A DNA stretch of 64,000 nucleotides from Serratia sp. Ag1 (GCF_000743355.1 NZ_JQEI01000015.1:62001-126000); one strand, 5' to 3'; counted from the stretch's first letter, positions 1 to 9,600 are shown. A program made the numbers and translations. Notes: generated from the sequence alone by a model not told the origin.

Positions 1-2
1 TA

Positions 3-473
3 TCAAAGTCGGTTGACGCCAGCCTGACACCGGTGCTGGATCAGATTAACCAGATCCATACTGCGCAGGATTACATGATCAAACGCGATGCCCTGAGGCA
101 GTCAACAGGGGCGCTGAACCTGCTGGGGCAGCAAATCCAGTCGGCGAAGTCGCAGGCGGATACTGCCCGTGCAGCCTTGAAACAGTCGGACGACTTGAAA
201 GCGGTTTACAATCAGGCGTATGACAAAATTGTCACCGCCCCGGCGAATGCCTTGATGCCTGCCATCCCAACCACGGCCAACTTCGTACAGGATCTGGTGC
301 AGGTGGGGGACTTCCTCCAAGCGCAGGGCAATCAGGTCAGTTTCAACAATGGTGGCGTGCAGTTCCGCACCCAACAGCAGGCGACACAGTACAACACCAT
401 GATGACGAATCTGGTGGTGAAACAGCCTGATTGGCTGAACGCACAAAAAACGGTGCAGGCGGCTATGCAGTAA
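3..473 (+). CDS. yiaF: YiaF-like DUF3053 lipoprotein, 3' part only
   Basis: The frame is open from the window edge, so the start, signal peptide and lipobox lie outside. The visible 156 residues follow E. coli YiaF closely, for example around QSDDLK, then VGDF and GNQVSF, and FRTQQQATQYN near the end. The DUF3053 family is a predicted lipoprotein of the cell envelope with no known reaction. It ends 33 bp before a strong terminator, so it is the last gene of its transcript and separate from mtlA. Confidence 0.75.
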   Translation, partial: SKSVDASLTPVLDQINQIHTAQDYMIKRDALRQSTGALNLLGQQIQSAKSQADTARAALKQSDDLKAVYNQAYDKIVTAPANALMPAIPTTANFVQDLVQVGDFLQAQGNQVSFNNGGVQFRTQQQATQYNTMMTNLVVKQPDWLNAQKTVQAAMQ

Positions 474-505
474 GACGAAAACGCTGTTGCGCATGGAACG
501 ATGCG

Positions 506-545
506 GCTGGGGCCAAGCCGATTGGCCCCAGCTCTGTTGTTGCGT
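506..545 (+). terminator. rho-independent terminator after the yiaF-like gene
   Basis: An 11-bp perfect stem (506-516 with 522-532, arm GCTGGGGCCAA) has a 5-nt loop and is followed by a T-rich tail. It isolates the lipoprotein gene from the mtlA control region. Confidence 0.8.
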
Positions 546-727
546 TTTTCTCATACCGGGCCACACAACCTCCTAACACTTCTGTACTACACTTCAACTA
601 GGCGGAATACCGCCAAATCATCACTTCTTCTAATGTAGTTTTCTTTCATTCACTCGGCTGCTGGAGTGCGTGCTCACAGGGAAGATGCGCTTTCTGCTTG
701 GATCTGGCTGGCGCATGTAAAATAAAT

Positions 728-743
728 TGTGATTTATGTCACA
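728..743 (+). promoter_or_regulatory. CRP site 1 upstream of mtlA
   Basis: TGTGATTTATGTCACA is a perfect TGTGA-N6-TCACA match with A/T flanks that extend the palindrome. It is the most distal of four such sites before mtlA. Confidence 0.85.
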
Positions 744-771
744 ATTTAAAAACAAACCACTAAGATATTAA

Positions 772-787
772 TGTGATAAAAATCACA
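772..787 (+). promoter_or_regulatory. CRP site 2 upstream of mtlA
   Basis: TGTGATAAAAATCACA is a perfect CRP consensus, centred 44 bp after site 1. Confidence 0.85.
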
Positions 788-844
788 TTTAATGCGTATT
801 TTGTACGATTATTGCCTTGTTGTGCTTTTTTTACACCGACTAAA

Positions 845-860
845 TGTGATGTTTGTCACG
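845..860 (+). promoter_or_regulatory. CRP site 3 upstream of mtlA
   Basis: TGTGATGTTTGTCACG has one mismatch to consensus and is centred 73 bp after site 2. Confidence 0.75.
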
Positions 861-888
861 AAAAAAGCCTGCTTATAGGGGTGTTTTG

Positions 889-904
889 TGTGATATGAAT
901 CACA
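889..904 (+). promoter_or_regulatory. CRP site 4 upstream of mtlA
   Basis: TGTGATATGAATCACA is a perfect CRP consensus, centred 44 bp after site 3 and about 140 bp before the mtlA start. The E. coli mtlA promoter is also known for several CRP sites, so cAMP-dependent control is expected. I could not place the -10 and -35 with confidence. Confidence 0.85.
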
Positions 905-1037
905 AAATGGTTGGGAGATTCGCTCAGTAAAAAGAGCGTGGTAGAGTCCGTTTAGCATACAGCTTTAACGCGGCTGTAACGTTACAACAATTATCACGCG
1001 CTCTTATTGTCAGCGCGTAACAATAGGGGTGTGTTTT

Positions 1038-2954
1038 ATGTTTTCACCAGATATCAAGGTTAAAGTGCAAAACTTTGGCCGCTTCCTGAGTAATATGGTG
1101 ATGCCCAACATTGGCGCATTCATCGCCTGGGGTATCATCACCGCATTATTCATTCCTACCGGTTGGTTGCCTAACGAAACGCTAGCCAAGTTGGTTGGCC
1201 CAATGATCACCTACCTGCTGCCGCTGCTGATCGGTTATACCGGCGGTAAACTGGTGGGTGGCGATCGCGGTGGTGTGGTCGGTGCAATCACCACCATGGG
1301 CGTGATCGTCGGGGCAGATATGCCGATGTTCCTCGGTGCCATGATTGCTGGCCCATTGGGCGGCTGGGCGATCAAACATTTTGATCGCTGGGTAGACGGC
1401 AAGATCAAAAGCGGCTTCGAGATGCTGGTGAACAACTTCTCCGCCGGTATCATCGGTATGTTGCTGGCGATCCTCGCTTTCCTCGGCATTGGCCCGTTGG
1501 TTGAAGCGCTGTCCAAGATCCTGTCGGCTGGCGTGCATATCATGGTGGTGAACAACCTGCTGCCATTGACCTCGATTTTCGTTGAACCGGCGAAAATCCT
1601 GTTCCTGAACAACGCCATCAACCACGGTATCTTCTCACCGCTGGGTATCCAGCAGGCGACCGAAGCCGGTAAATCGATCTTCTTCCTGATCGAAGCCAAC
1701 CCAGGCCCAGGTATGGGCGTGCTGATGGCTTACCTGTTCTTTGGCCGTGGCAGTGCCAAGCAGTCTGCGGGCGGTGCGGCGATCATCCACTTCCTGGGCG
1801 GTATCCATGAGATTTACTTCCCGTATGTGCTGATGAACCCACGTCTGATTCTGGCGGTTATTCTGGGTGGGATGACCGGTGTATTCACGCTGACCATGCT
1901 GAATGGTGGCCTGGTTTCCCCAGCGTCTCCGGGGTCTATTCTGGCCGTGCTGGCCATGACGCCAAAAGGTGCCTACTTCGCTAACCTGTCAGCCGTCTTC
2001 GCAGCCTTCCTGGTTTCTTTCCTGGTTGCTGGCTTCCTGCTGAAAACCTCGAAAGTGAAAGAAGAAGATGACCTGGAAGAAGCAACCCGTCGTATGCAGG
2101 ACATGAAAGCCCAGTCCAAAGGTGGCAAAGCGGCGAATGCCGCCGTGGATGGCGATCTGAGCACCGTGCGTAAAATCATCGTAGCCTGCGACGCCGGTAT
2201 GGGTTCCAGTGCCATGGGTGCCGGTGTGCTGCGTAAGAAAGTGGCAGACGCCGGGCTGAAAAGTATCTCTGTGACCAACTGTGCGATCAACAGCCTGCCG
2301 GAAGATGTGGATCTGGTGATTACTCACCGCGATCTGACCGAGCGTGCGATGCGCCATGCGCCGCAGGCCCAGCATATTTCGCTGACCAATTTCCTTGATA
2401 GCCAGTTGTATAACGATTTGACCGCGCGTCTGGTGGCGGCCAGCCAAGCAAGCGAAACCGAGCAGAAAGTGATCGCTACGCTGGATGACAGCTTTGAAGC
2501 CAGCGAGCAGAATCTGTTCAAACTGAGCGCAAGCAACGTGTTCCTCAATCTGCATGCCACCGACAAAGAGCAGGCGATCCGTTTTGCAGGTGAGCAACTG
2601 GTGAAGGGTGGCTACGTTGAACCTGAGTATGTTCAAGCCATGCTGGAGCGTGAAAAGCTGACTTCCACCTATCTGGGTGAGTCGATTGCCGTGCCGCATG
2701 GTACCATCGAAGCCAAAGACCGTGTGCTGCGCACCGGGGTGGTATTCTGCCAGTATCCGCACGGCGTGCGTTTCGGTGACGAAGAGGATGAAGTAGCGCG
2801 CCTGGTCATTGGTATCGCGGCACGCAACAACGAACATATCCAGGTGATCACCAGCCTGACCAATGCGTTGGATGACGACAGCGTGATTGAGCGGTTGGCG
2901 AATACCACCAGCGTGCAGGAAGTGCTGGATCTGCTTGGCGGCAAGCAAGCCTGA
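1038..2954 (+). CDS. mtlA: mannitol-specific PTS enzyme IICBA
   Basis: This inner-membrane transporter takes up mannitol and releases mannitol 1-phosphate in the cytoplasm. The 638 residues align with E. coli MtlA throughout. The IIC membrane domain covers about residues 1-340. The IIB domain carries the phosphorylated Cys384 (ACDAGMGSS) and the C-terminal IIA domain carries His554 (AVPHGT). The ATG at 1038 is preferred because AGGGG lies 8 nt upstream; a GTG three codons earlier is in frame but badly spaced. It is the first gene of mtlADR. Confidence 0.97.
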   Translation: MFSPDIKVKVQNFGRFLSNMVMPNIGAFIAWGIITALFIPTGWLPNETLAKLVGPMITYLLPLLIGYTGGKLVGGDRGGVVGAITTMGVIVGADMPMFLGAMIAGPLGGWAIKHFDRWVDGKIKSGFEMLVNNFSAGIIGMLLAILAFLGIGPLVEALSKILSAGVHIMVVNNLLPLTSIFVEPAKILFLNNAINHGIFSPLGIQQATEAGKSIFFLIEANPGPGMGVLMAYLFFGRGSAKQSAGGAAIIHFLGGIHEIYFPYVLMNPRLILAVILGGMTGVFTLTMLNGGLVSPASPGSILAVLAMTPKGAYFANLSAVFAAFLVSFLVAGFLLKTSKVKEEDDLEEATRRMQDMKAQSKGGKAANAAVDGDLSTVRKIIVACDAGMGSSAMGAGVLRKKVADAGLKSISVTNCAINSLPEDVDLVITHRDLTERAMRHAPQAQHISLTNFLDSQLYNDLTARLVAASQASETEQKVIATLDDSFEASEQNLFKLSASNVFLNLHATDKEQAIRFAGEQLVKGGYVEPEYVQAMLEREKLTSTYLGESIAVPHGTIEAKDRVLRTGVVFCQYPHGVRFGDEEDEVARLVIGIAARNNEHIQVITSLTNALDDDSVIERLANTTSVQEVLDLLGGKQA

Positions 2955-2970
2955 TAACAGAATCATTTTA

Positions 2971-2994
2971 AAGGGTGCAGCTTGCTGCACCCTT
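2971..2994 (+). promoter_or_regulatory. intercistronic hairpin between mtlA and mtlD
   Basis: A perfect 10-bp stem (AAGGGTGCAG, loop cttg) lies 17 bp after the mtlA stop. There is no T tract, so it more likely protects mRNA ends or modulates read-through than terminates. Expected effect: unequal mtlA and mtlD levels. Confidence 0.5.
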
Positions 2995-3016
2995 CTACAT
3001 TAATAAAGGTAGGAAT

Positions 3017-4171
3017 ATGAAAGCATTACACTTCGGAGCCGGGAATATTGGCCGTGGTTTTATTGGCAAGTTGCTTGCTGATGCACATGCCGAACTGACT
3101 TTTGCTGACGTTAACCAGACGGTGCTGGATGAGCTGAACAAGCGTAAAAGTTATCAGGTGCATGTGGTGGGTGAGCAGGCGCGGGTTGAGAACGTGAACA
3201 ACGTCAGCGCCGTCAACAGCGGCAGCGAAGACGTGGTGGCGTTAATTGCCACCGCAGATATCGTCACTACCGCCGTTGGCCCGCAGATCCTGGCCAGAAT
3301 CGCCGGGACTATCGCCAAAGGGCTGATTAAACGCCATCAGCAGGGCAATACCCGGCCGCTGAACATTATTGCCTGTGAGAACATGGTGCGTGGCACTAGC
3401 CAACTGAAGCAGCACGTGTTCGATGCGCTACCGCAGGATGAGCAAGCCTGGGTTGAGCAGCATATCGGCTTTGTCGACTCTGCCGTGGACCGCATCGTGC
3501 CGCCAGCAGAAGCAGGCAGCAACGATCCGCTGGAAGTGACGGTGGAAACCTTCAGCGAATGGATTGTCGATCAAACCCAGTTTAAGGGCGAGCCTCCGGC
3601 GATTGCCGGTATGGAACTGACCGATAACCTGATGGCGTTCGTTGAGCGCAAGCTGTTCACCCTGAACACCGGCCATGCGATCACCGCCTATCTGGGCCAG
3701 CAGGCCAATCTGCTGACTATTCGCGATGCGATCCTCGATCCGGCCATTCGCCAGACCGTAAAAGGTGCGATGGAAGAGAGTGGCGCAGTGCTGATCAAAC
3801 GTTACGGCTTTGAGGCTGACAAGCACGCGGCCTACATCAACAAAATCCTGTCGCGCTTTGAAAACCCGTATCTGCATGATGATGTAGAGCGCGTTGGCCG
3901 CCAGCCGTTGCGTAAACTGAGCGCGGGCGATCGCCTGATCAAACCACTGCTGGGTACGTTGGAATACGGTTTGCCGCACGCTAATCTGATCCAGGGTATT
4001 GCCGCCGCCATGAGCTACCGCAGTGAGCAGGATCCTCAGGCCAAAGAGCTGGTGGAATTGCTGACAACGCTGGGGCCACAGGCTGCGCTGGCACAAATTT
4101 CCGGTTTACCGGCGGACAGCAAAGTGGTGGCAGAAGCGGTCGCTGTCTACAGTGCCATGCAGCAACGTTAG
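3017..4171 (+). CDS. mtlD: mannitol-1-phosphate 5-dehydrogenase
   Basis: MtlD oxidises mannitol 1-phosphate to fructose 6-phosphate with NAD+ in the cytoplasm, the step after MtlA. The 384 residues begin with the NAD-binding motif GAGNIGRG and keep the conserved [10 protein letters not shown] segment. The ATG at 3017 follows AGGA at good spacing, and the product length equals that of E. coli MtlD within a few residues. It is the second gene of mtlADR. Confidence 0.97.
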   Translation: MKALHFGAGNIGRGFIGKLLADAHAELTFADVNQTVLDELNKRKSYQVHVVGEQARVENVNNVSAVNSGSEDVVALIATADIVTTAVGPQILARIAGTIAKGLIKRHQQGNTRPLNIIACENMVRGTSQLKQHVFDALPQDEQAWVEQHIGFVDSAVDRIVPPAEAGSNDPLEVTVETFSEWIVDQTQFKGEPPAIAGMELTDNLMAFVERKLFTLNTGHAITAYLGQQANLLTIRDAILDPAIRQTVKGAMEESGAVLIKRYGFEADKHAAYINKILSRFENPYLHDDVERVGRQPLRKLSAGDRLIKPLLGTLEYGLPHANLIQGIAAAMSYRSEQDPQAKELVELLTTLGPQAALAQISGLPADSKVVAEAVAVYSAMQQR

Positions 4172-4217
4172 GCCATCTATTTATCATCCTGAGGTCGGGC
4201 GCTGCTCGACCTGTTTA

Positions 4218-4823
4218 TTGATACCCTGTACGCTGCGCAGTCCCCAAGCCATTCGAAAAGCGACGATGATCGAGACACAGGCATTTGAGAACAACGTTCT
4301 GGAAAAACTGAACGCAGGTAAGACGGTGCGCAGTTTTCTGATCGCAGCGGTCGATCTGCTGGCAGAAGCGCTTAACGTCCTGGTGGTTCAAGTTTTCCGC
4401 AAAGACGACTACGCGGTGAAATATGCCGTTGAACCGCTATTGTCCGGCGAAGGGCCGCTGGGCGAACTGTCAGTCCGCCTCAAGCTGATGTATGGCCTGG
4501 GGGTAATCTCACGCCATGAATATGAAGATGCCGAATTGCTGATGGCGATGCGCGAAGAACTGAATTACGACGGCTCGGAATACCGTTTTATCGATGATGA
4601 AATCCTTGGCCCTTTCAGTGAACTGCACTGTGTCAGCGCGTTGCCACCGGTACCAACCTTTCTGCAACCTGGCGAAGCGGATGAGTCGCTGATTGCCATG
4701 CAGCACCAGCGTTATCAGCAGATGGTGCGTTCCACTATGGTGCTGTCGGTGACCGAACTGCTGGCGGGTATTGGTGCCAAACAACCCTCTCGCCTTTCGC
4801 CGCTGGGTGCGCAAAAGCCTTAA
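4218..4823 (+). CDS. mtlR: mannitol operon repressor MtlR
   Basis: MtlR represses the mtl operon in E. coli. The core (LNAGKTVRSFLI, then QVFRKDDYAVKYAVEPLL and ILGPFSELHC) is nearly identical to E. coli MtlR. The start is uncertain. Similarity seems to extend upstream of the ATG at 4266 (TLR then QAFEN), which supports the TTG at 4218, although neither start has a strong ribosome site. The ATG would give 185 residues and the TTG 201, against 195 in E. coli. Its stop shares TTAA with the stop of the convergent exporter gene. Confidence 0.9.
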   Translation: MIPCTLRSPQAIRKATMIETQAFENNVLEKLNAGKTVRSFLIAAVDLLAEALNVLVVQVFRKDDYAVKYAVEPLLSGEGPLGELSVRLKLMYGLGVISRHEYEDAELLMAMREELNYDGSEYRFIDDEILGPFSELHCVSALPPVPTFLQPGEADESLIAMQHQRYQQMVRSTMVLSVTELLAGIGAKQPSRLSPLGAQKP

Positions 4824-5428
4824 GCGAATGCAGTACGCCATTCATCAAATAACAGCCACAATGCCGTGGCGGCCATCAAACCCGCCATCACTGCGTTAAA
4901 CAATCTCAGCTTCCAGGTGACGCGCAGCGCGTGGCGCAACCGATCGCCCATCAGCGTCCAAATCAGAATGCAGGGAATATTCACCGCGCAGAAGCTGGCA
5001 ATGATGAGCAGCGTTTGGCTAAGCGTGGCTCCTTCACGCGGCGCAAACAGGATCGCCACGTTAATCGCCATCAGCCAGACTTTTGGGTTAATCGCCTGAA
5101 ACAGCGCGCCGTTGATAAAGCGCATCGGCTGGGCCTGCTGCTTGGCATCCGGCGAGGCGGCTTGGAAAAGTTTCCACGACAGCCATAACAGATAGGTACA
5201 GCCGACTACGGCCAACGGGAAGCGGATTGTGCCCACCCAACTGAGGGCCGCAGCCAGCAACAGAGTGGTGAATGCGAGCTGCACGGCACAGCCCGCCACA
5301 ATGCCCAGCAACATCGGCAAGGTACGGCGGATACCGAAGTTGACGCCGGACGACGCCAGCAGCAGGTTGTTGGGGCCAGGGGTAATCGACATCACGGTAA
5401 CGTAACTGATAAAGGCTGAGTCCAGCAT
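4820..5428 (-). CDS. LysE/RhtB-family amino-acid exporter
   Basis: This 202-residue hydrophobic protein has the family layout of about six membrane helices and the hallmark SITPGPNN motif near residue 15. The family exports amino acids or related small solutes; the substrate cannot be read from sequence. AGGAG precedes the chosen ATG, and an upstream in-frame start would add an unlikely 34 residues. It is divergent from a MocR-type regulator, a pairing that often means the regulator controls the exporter (inference). Confidence 0.85.
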   Translation of the reverse strand: MLDSAFISYVTVMSITPGPNNLLLASSGVNFGIRRTLPMLLGIVAGCAVQLAFTTLLLAAALSWVGTIRFPLAVVGCTYLLWLSWKLFQAASPDAKQQAQPMRFINGALFQAINPKVWLMAINVAILFAPREGATLSQTLLIIASFCAVNIPCILIWTLMGDRLRHALRVTWKLRLFNAVMAGLMAATALWLLFDEWRTAFA

Positions 5429-5533
5429 AGAAAAGCTCCTAAAGAATATATATCCGTCATAATTCGAGTTGGTTATCAGCATAAGGCCCGAGGCTGGATG
5501 GTGACAGAAGCAGAAATAAAGTATTGTCATGGT

Positions 5534-5559
5534 TACAGTTGAATTATTTTTAAACTGTA
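5534..5559. promoter_or_regulatory. inverted repeat between exporter and MocR gene
   Basis: TACAGTT (5534-5540) and AACTGTA (5553-5559) form a perfect 7-bp inverted repeat with a 12-bp A/T spacer, 22 bp before the regulator start. It is a candidate operator for the adjacent MocR-type protein and might control both divergent genes. This is inference from position. Confidence 0.4.
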
Positions 5560-5580
5560 TCCATTAACTGGAGCCAAACT

Positions 5581-7047
5581 GTGACCCTGCTCGATGCGAT
5601 CCCTGAAATTCGTTACCGGCAATTGGCTGATACGCTGGCGGCGGCGATTCACCGTGGCACTTTACTGCCCGGCAGTCGCCTGCCTTCGGTACGGCGCTGT
5701 GCGCAAACCCATAACGTCAGCATCAACACTGTGGTAGCGGCTTATCGCCAGCTTGAAGACCGTGGGCTGATTGAAGCGCGGCCCCAGTCCGGTTTCTACG
5801 TGCGTGCCACGCTCCCGGCGCTGAAAACCGCGTCGGCCCCCAGTAACCGCATAGAAAAACCGGCGGACGACGTGTTGGCACTGATCGATACGGTGTTTGC
5901 TGCCCAGCAAAATCCGGCCTTCACCAATCTGTCGTTGGCCTGCCCACAGACCAGCGATTTTTATCCCGGCAGCAAGCTGGGGCGTATGCTCGCTTCACAA
6001 CTGCGCCGCCAGCCGAACCTGATCGGGCAATACGCGTTGCCCCCGGGCAACCTGCGGTTGCGCCAGCAGATCGCCCGCCGTTCAATGACGCTGGGCATGT
6101 TGCTGGAACCGGGGGATATCACCCTGACGCATGGCTGTATGGAAGCGCTGCAACTGGCGCTGCGCGCCACCACCAAGCCGGGCGACTGCGTTGGGCTGGA
6201 ATCGCCAACCTATTTCTACCTGCTGCCGCTGCTCGCCAGCTTAGGGTTGAACGCGCTGGAGATCCCGACGGATTCCCAGAATGGCCTCTCTTTGGATGCG
6301 CTGGAACTGTTGCTGCAGGAAAAGCGGCTCAATGCGGTGATCGCTATGCCGACGGTGCAAAACCCGCTCGGGTGCACCATGCCGCTGGCGGCGAAAAAAC
6401 GCCTGGCGCGGCTGATGAACGATCATCAGGTGCCATTGATCGAAGATGGTTTGTATGCCGAACTGCAATTCGGCAGTGCGCTCAGCCCGGCGGTGAAAGC
6501 GTTCGATCGCGATGGTTGGGTGCTGTTCTGCTCCAGCTTTACCAAAACGCTGGCGCCGGATTTCCGCATTGGTTGGGTTGCCGGTGGGCGTTTTAGCGAA
6601 GCGTTGCATAAGCTGAAGGCAGTTTCTTCCATGTCGGAGTCACAATTGTTGTCGGAAACCTTGGCGACGTTTCTGGAAGCGGGCGGTTACGATCATCATT
6701 TGCGTAATTTGCGCAAACGCTATGCCACACAGGTGGAAGAAGCCAGAGCATTGATCGCCCGCCATTTCCCGCGCGGCACGCGGGCGACGCAGCCTGCCGG
6801 GGGGTTTGTGTTCTGGGTGGAGTTCCCGTTGGCGGTCGATGCGGTGGCGCTGTTCCATCAGTTGCTTGAGGAGCAGATTTGCCTGACGCCGGGCACGCTG
6901 TATTCCCCCAGCGGGCGTTATCGCAACGGGCTGCGGCTCTCTTGCTGTTACCCGTTTGATGCGCGTTACACCCAGGCGCTGGCGCGTGTGGGGGCCAAAG
7001 CCTGTGAAATGAGCGGGTTGCCAGCGGGGATTGCGCAAGGCGAGTAA
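5581..7047 (+). CDS. MocR-type regulator (GntR HTH fused to aminotransferase fold)
   Basis: Residues 1-75 form a GntR winged-helix domain (SRLPSVRRCA, then SINTVVAAYRQLEDRG). The rest is a class I aminotransferase-like domain with the expected PLP lysine in SSFTKTLAPDFRIGW. Such proteins bind DNA as transcription factors and use PLP or an amino-acid adduct as effector, usually without catalysis. The start is a GTG with GGAG upstream. The divergent LysE exporter is the likely target. The effector is unknown. Confidence 0.88.
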   Translation: MTLLDAIPEIRYRQLADTLAAAIHRGTLLPGSRLPSVRRCAQTHNVSINTVVAAYRQLEDRGLIEARPQSGFYVRATLPALKTASAPSNRIEKPADDVLALIDTVFAAQQNPAFTNLSLACPQTSDFYPGSKLGRMLASQLRRQPNLIGQYALPPGNLRLRQQIARRSMTLGMLLEPGDITLTHGCMEALQLALRATTKPGDCVGLESPTYFYLLPLLASLGLNALEIPTDSQNGLSLDALELLLQEKRLNAVIAMPTVQNPLGCTMPLAAKKRLARLMNDHQVPLIEDGLYAELQFGSALSPAVKAFDRDGWVLFCSSFTKTLAPDFRIGWVAGGRFSEALHKLKAVSSMSESQLLSETLATFLEAGGYDHHLRNLRKRYATQVEEARALIARHFPRGTRATQPAGGFVFWVEFPLAVDAVALFHQLLEEQICLTPGTLYSPSGRYRNGLRLSCCYPFDARYTQALARVGAKACEMSGLPAGIAQGE

Positions 7048-7128
7048 CCACGCGCACATTTTGCTACAATGCTAAGACGAATTTTCCGCGCATAGCGTGC
7101 CGATAGCGGCACAAACAGGCTAAAGACC

Positions 7129-7491
7129 ATGAAAGAGATAGAAAAGGCAGAGATTAAGCGCCTTAGCGACCTGCTGGACGCACTGAACCATAAAGAGACT
7201 ACGGTGATCCAACAGGGCAACCTTGACCTGATCGCCCAGCACACCAAAGAAAAAGAGAAGCTGGCGGCAGAAATTGAACGCCTGAAGCATGTGCGCGTCG
7301 AGAAACTGAGTGTTGAAGCCCAGAAGCTGAGCCAGCTGCCATTCAGCCGTGAGATCACTAAAAAAGAGCAGGCGGATATGGGCGCGCTGAAGAAAAGCGT
7401 GCGTGGCCTGATCGTGGTGCATCCGATGACGGCGCTGGGCCGCGAAATGGGCCTGAAAGCCGTCACCGGTTACGCCAAAAAAGCCTTCTGA
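7129..7491 (+). CDS. yibL: YibL, ribosome-associated small protein family
   Basis: At 120 residues it equals E. coli YibL in length and matches its C-terminal half almost exactly ([27 protein letters not shown]). The N-terminal half is charged and helical, probably a coiled coil. E. coli YibL has been reported to co-purify with ribosomes, but its role is unclear. In E. coli it follows mtlR; here the exporter and MocR genes lie between. Confidence 0.92.
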   Translation: MKEIEKAEIKRLSDLLDALNHKETTVIQQGNLDLIAQHTKEKEKLAAEIERLKHVRVEKLSVEAQKLSQLPFSREITKKEQADMGALKKSVRGLIVVHPMTALGREMGLKAVTGYAKKAF

Positions 7492-7498
7492 TATGGCT

Positions 7499-7526
7499 GC
7501 CTGGGGCGAAGCGGTTTGCCCCAGGC
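7499..7526 (+). terminator. hairpin terminator after yibL
   Basis: GCCTGGGGC (7499-7507) pairs with GCCCCAGGC (7518-7526), and one G-U pair allows a 12-bp stem. The T tract is poor, so termination strength is uncertain. It sits between yibL and the convergent chemoreceptor gene. Confidence 0.5.
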
Positions 7527-7591
7527 GCTGCATTAGGGCATCGCTCAACGGCAGATATCGCCCGTACACCATGTTGTCACTGTGTTAGGCA

Positions 7592-9523
7592 CTAGAACGT
7601 CGTCCAGTTATTTTCTGCTGAGGTGGCGGTTTCCCGTGGTTTGTTTGCCAGCGGTGATTTGAGCGTTGCCGTTTTCACTTCGGTGGATTCAGAGTGTTCA
7701 GCCAAACGGAACACCGCAACGCTTTGCAAGAGCATTTCTGCCTGCTCCTCCAGTGAATCGGCAGCGGCGGCGGACTCTTCCACCAACGCGGCGTTTTGCT
7801 GAGTGGTGTGATCCATTTCCACGATCGCTTGGCCGATCTGGGCGATGCCGCGAGTCTGTTCATCAGAAGCGGCGGCAATTTCCGCCATGATATCGCGCAC
7901 GTGCGTGACCGAACGGACGATCTGCTCCATGGTTTTGCCGGTATCTTCCACTAAGTTGGTGCCCGCTTGTACGCGGCTGACAGATTCGGCGATCAATCCT
8001 TCAATCTCCTTCGCTGCCTGCGCACTGCGTTGGGCCAGATTGCGCACTTCGCTGGCCACCACCGAGAAACCACGGCCCTGTTCACCGGCCCGTGCCGCTT
8101 CCACCGCCGCATTTAGCGCCAGAATGTTGGTCTGGAAAGCAATGCCGTTAATCAAGGTGGTAATTTCGGCGATCCGCTGCGAACTGCCAGAAATATCGCG
8201 CATAGTGCTGACCACCTGATTAACCAATTGGCCGCCCTGCTGTGCGGTTTGTGAGGCATCGGCTGCCAGTTGGTTGGCATGGTGGGCGTTATCGGCATTT
8301 TGCTTCACCGTGGCGGTGAGTTGTTCCATGCTGGCGGCGGTTTCTTCCACTGCCGCCGCTTGCTGCTCGGTACGTGAAGAGAGATCGGTATTGCCTGCGG
8401 CAATTTCCCCGGCGGCGGTGGACACCTGGCTGATGCCCATCTGGATTTTCTCAATCATATCGCGCAGATTCTGGCTCATGGCCGCAACGGCATTCAGCAA
8501 TTGGCCCAGTTCATCGCGGCGGTTACTGGTTTGCACCTGGCGCAGATCGCCAGTGGCAATACGCTCTGCCAGTGCCAGCGTGGTGTGCAGCGGGCGAGTC
8601 ATTTGTAATGTGATGCGCCACGACACCAGCAGACCGGCGAGAATCGCAATCGCGGCAATGATCCCCATCTGGATCTGGGCGGCATCAATATTACTGTTGG
8701 TTTGCGCCAGTTCGTTTTTCATAAAGGTGCCGATCAGCGTATCGACTTTTTGCGCGGTATCCCCCAACTGTTGGCTGAGCTTTTGTTCGTGATCATAGGC
8801 GGGCAGGTAGGCTGCAATACGGTCTTTATATTCGTCGAGTGCGGCTAACAGGGGCTGCAGCAGAGGGCGATCGGTTTCTGCTAAACGTTGACTGAGTGCA
8901 TTGGCCGCACTGCGGGCGTCGTCGATGGCGCTCAGCAACGGCGCTTCTGCCTCTTTGGTTGGGCTCAGCAGCAGGCCACGGGCATGGTAGCGGATCAGGA
9001 TCAGCTTCTGGTTGAGTTGGGTAAAAACCAACGTGAGTTCGCCCTGGGCTAACTGTGTTTCAATCTGGCTTAAACCCTCTTGTACCTCGGACATATTCCA
9101 GGTAGCGCGCACCGCATCCTTTTTGGCTACTGCCTGTTGGAAGCTGTCTCGCTGCTGCTGATACTGGTTCATCAGGGCTTTCAGCGATTCCAGTTGTTTA
9201 CGGTTTTGCGGATCCCAGTCCAGTTCCTGCGCATGATTAATCAGTTTGAGCACATTTTCGATATGCTCGCGGTTGCTGTTCAGGTAGTCGATTTTGTAGG
9301 TTTGGCCGAACATGGCGCGGGCATATTTCGCCAGGCTGATTTCGCTGGTGATCTGATAGCTGAAATCGACGCGTTCGGTGCGCGACTCGATGAGGCGCAG
9401 ATAATAACCCCCGGTGCCAGCGAGCATGACTGACAGTAATAGAATCAGGATGAATCCCAACGAAAGTTTTTTACCGACGGTGAGATGAGTGAACTTTCCT
9501 GCCAAGGTCTTCAGTGCCGCCAT
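7592..9523 (-). CDS. methyl-accepting chemotaxis protein
   Basis: This 643-residue transmembrane chemoreceptor has TM1 at about residues 19-41 and a large helical periplasmic sensor domain to about 285. TM2 follows at about 287-306, then HAMP, then the signalling domain with the conserved hairpin tip EVRNLAQRSAQAAKEI. It ends in NWTTF, a NWETF-type pentapeptide that tethers CheR and CheB, so it is probably a high-abundance receptor. The helical sensor is longer than in Tar or Tsr and may be of the bimodular HBM kind. The ligand is unknown. It stands alone between yibL and sodA. Confidence 0.95.
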   Translation of the reverse strand: MAALKTLAGKFTHLTVGKKLSLGFILILLLSVMLAGTGGYYLRLIESRTERVDFSYQITSEISLAKYARAMFGQTYKIDYLNSNREHIENVLKLINHAQELDWDPQNRKQLESLKALMNQYQQQRDSFQQAVAKKDAVRATWNMSEVQEGLSQIETQLAQGELTLVFTQLNQKLILIRYHARGLLLSPTKEAEAPLLSAIDDARSAANALSQRLAETDRPLLQPLLAALDEYKDRIAAYLPAYDHEQKLSQQLGDTAQKVDTLIGTFMKNELAQTNSNIDAAQIQMGIIAAIAILAGLLVSWRITLQMTRPLHTTLALAERIATGDLRQVQTSNRRDELGQLLNAVAAMSQNLRDMIEKIQMGISQVSTAAGEIAAGNTDLSSRTEQQAAAVEETAASMEQLTATVKQNADNAHHANQLAADASQTAQQGGQLVNQVVSTMRDISGSSQRIAEITTLINGIAFQTNILALNAAVEAARAGEQGRGFSVVASEVRNLAQRSAQAAKEIEGLIAESVSRVQAGTNLVEDTGKTMEQIVRSVTHVRDIMAEIAAASDEQTRGIAQIGQAIVEMDHTTQQNAALVEESAAAADSLEEQAEMLLQSVAVFRLAEHSESTEVKTATLKSPLANKPRETATSAENNWTTF

Positions 9524-9600
9524 AAGATTTTCCTTTTGAGGCGATCGTCAAGTGAACAAAATATCGGCAAGAAATGGTCGAGCTTTAGTGGCAGGCTGGC

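Noticed and set aside
2971-2994. Terminator between mtlA and mtlD
   Set aside because: The stem is strong but has no T tract, and mtlD has no promoter-like gap of its own, so full termination is unlikely. It is kept only as an intercistronic hairpin.
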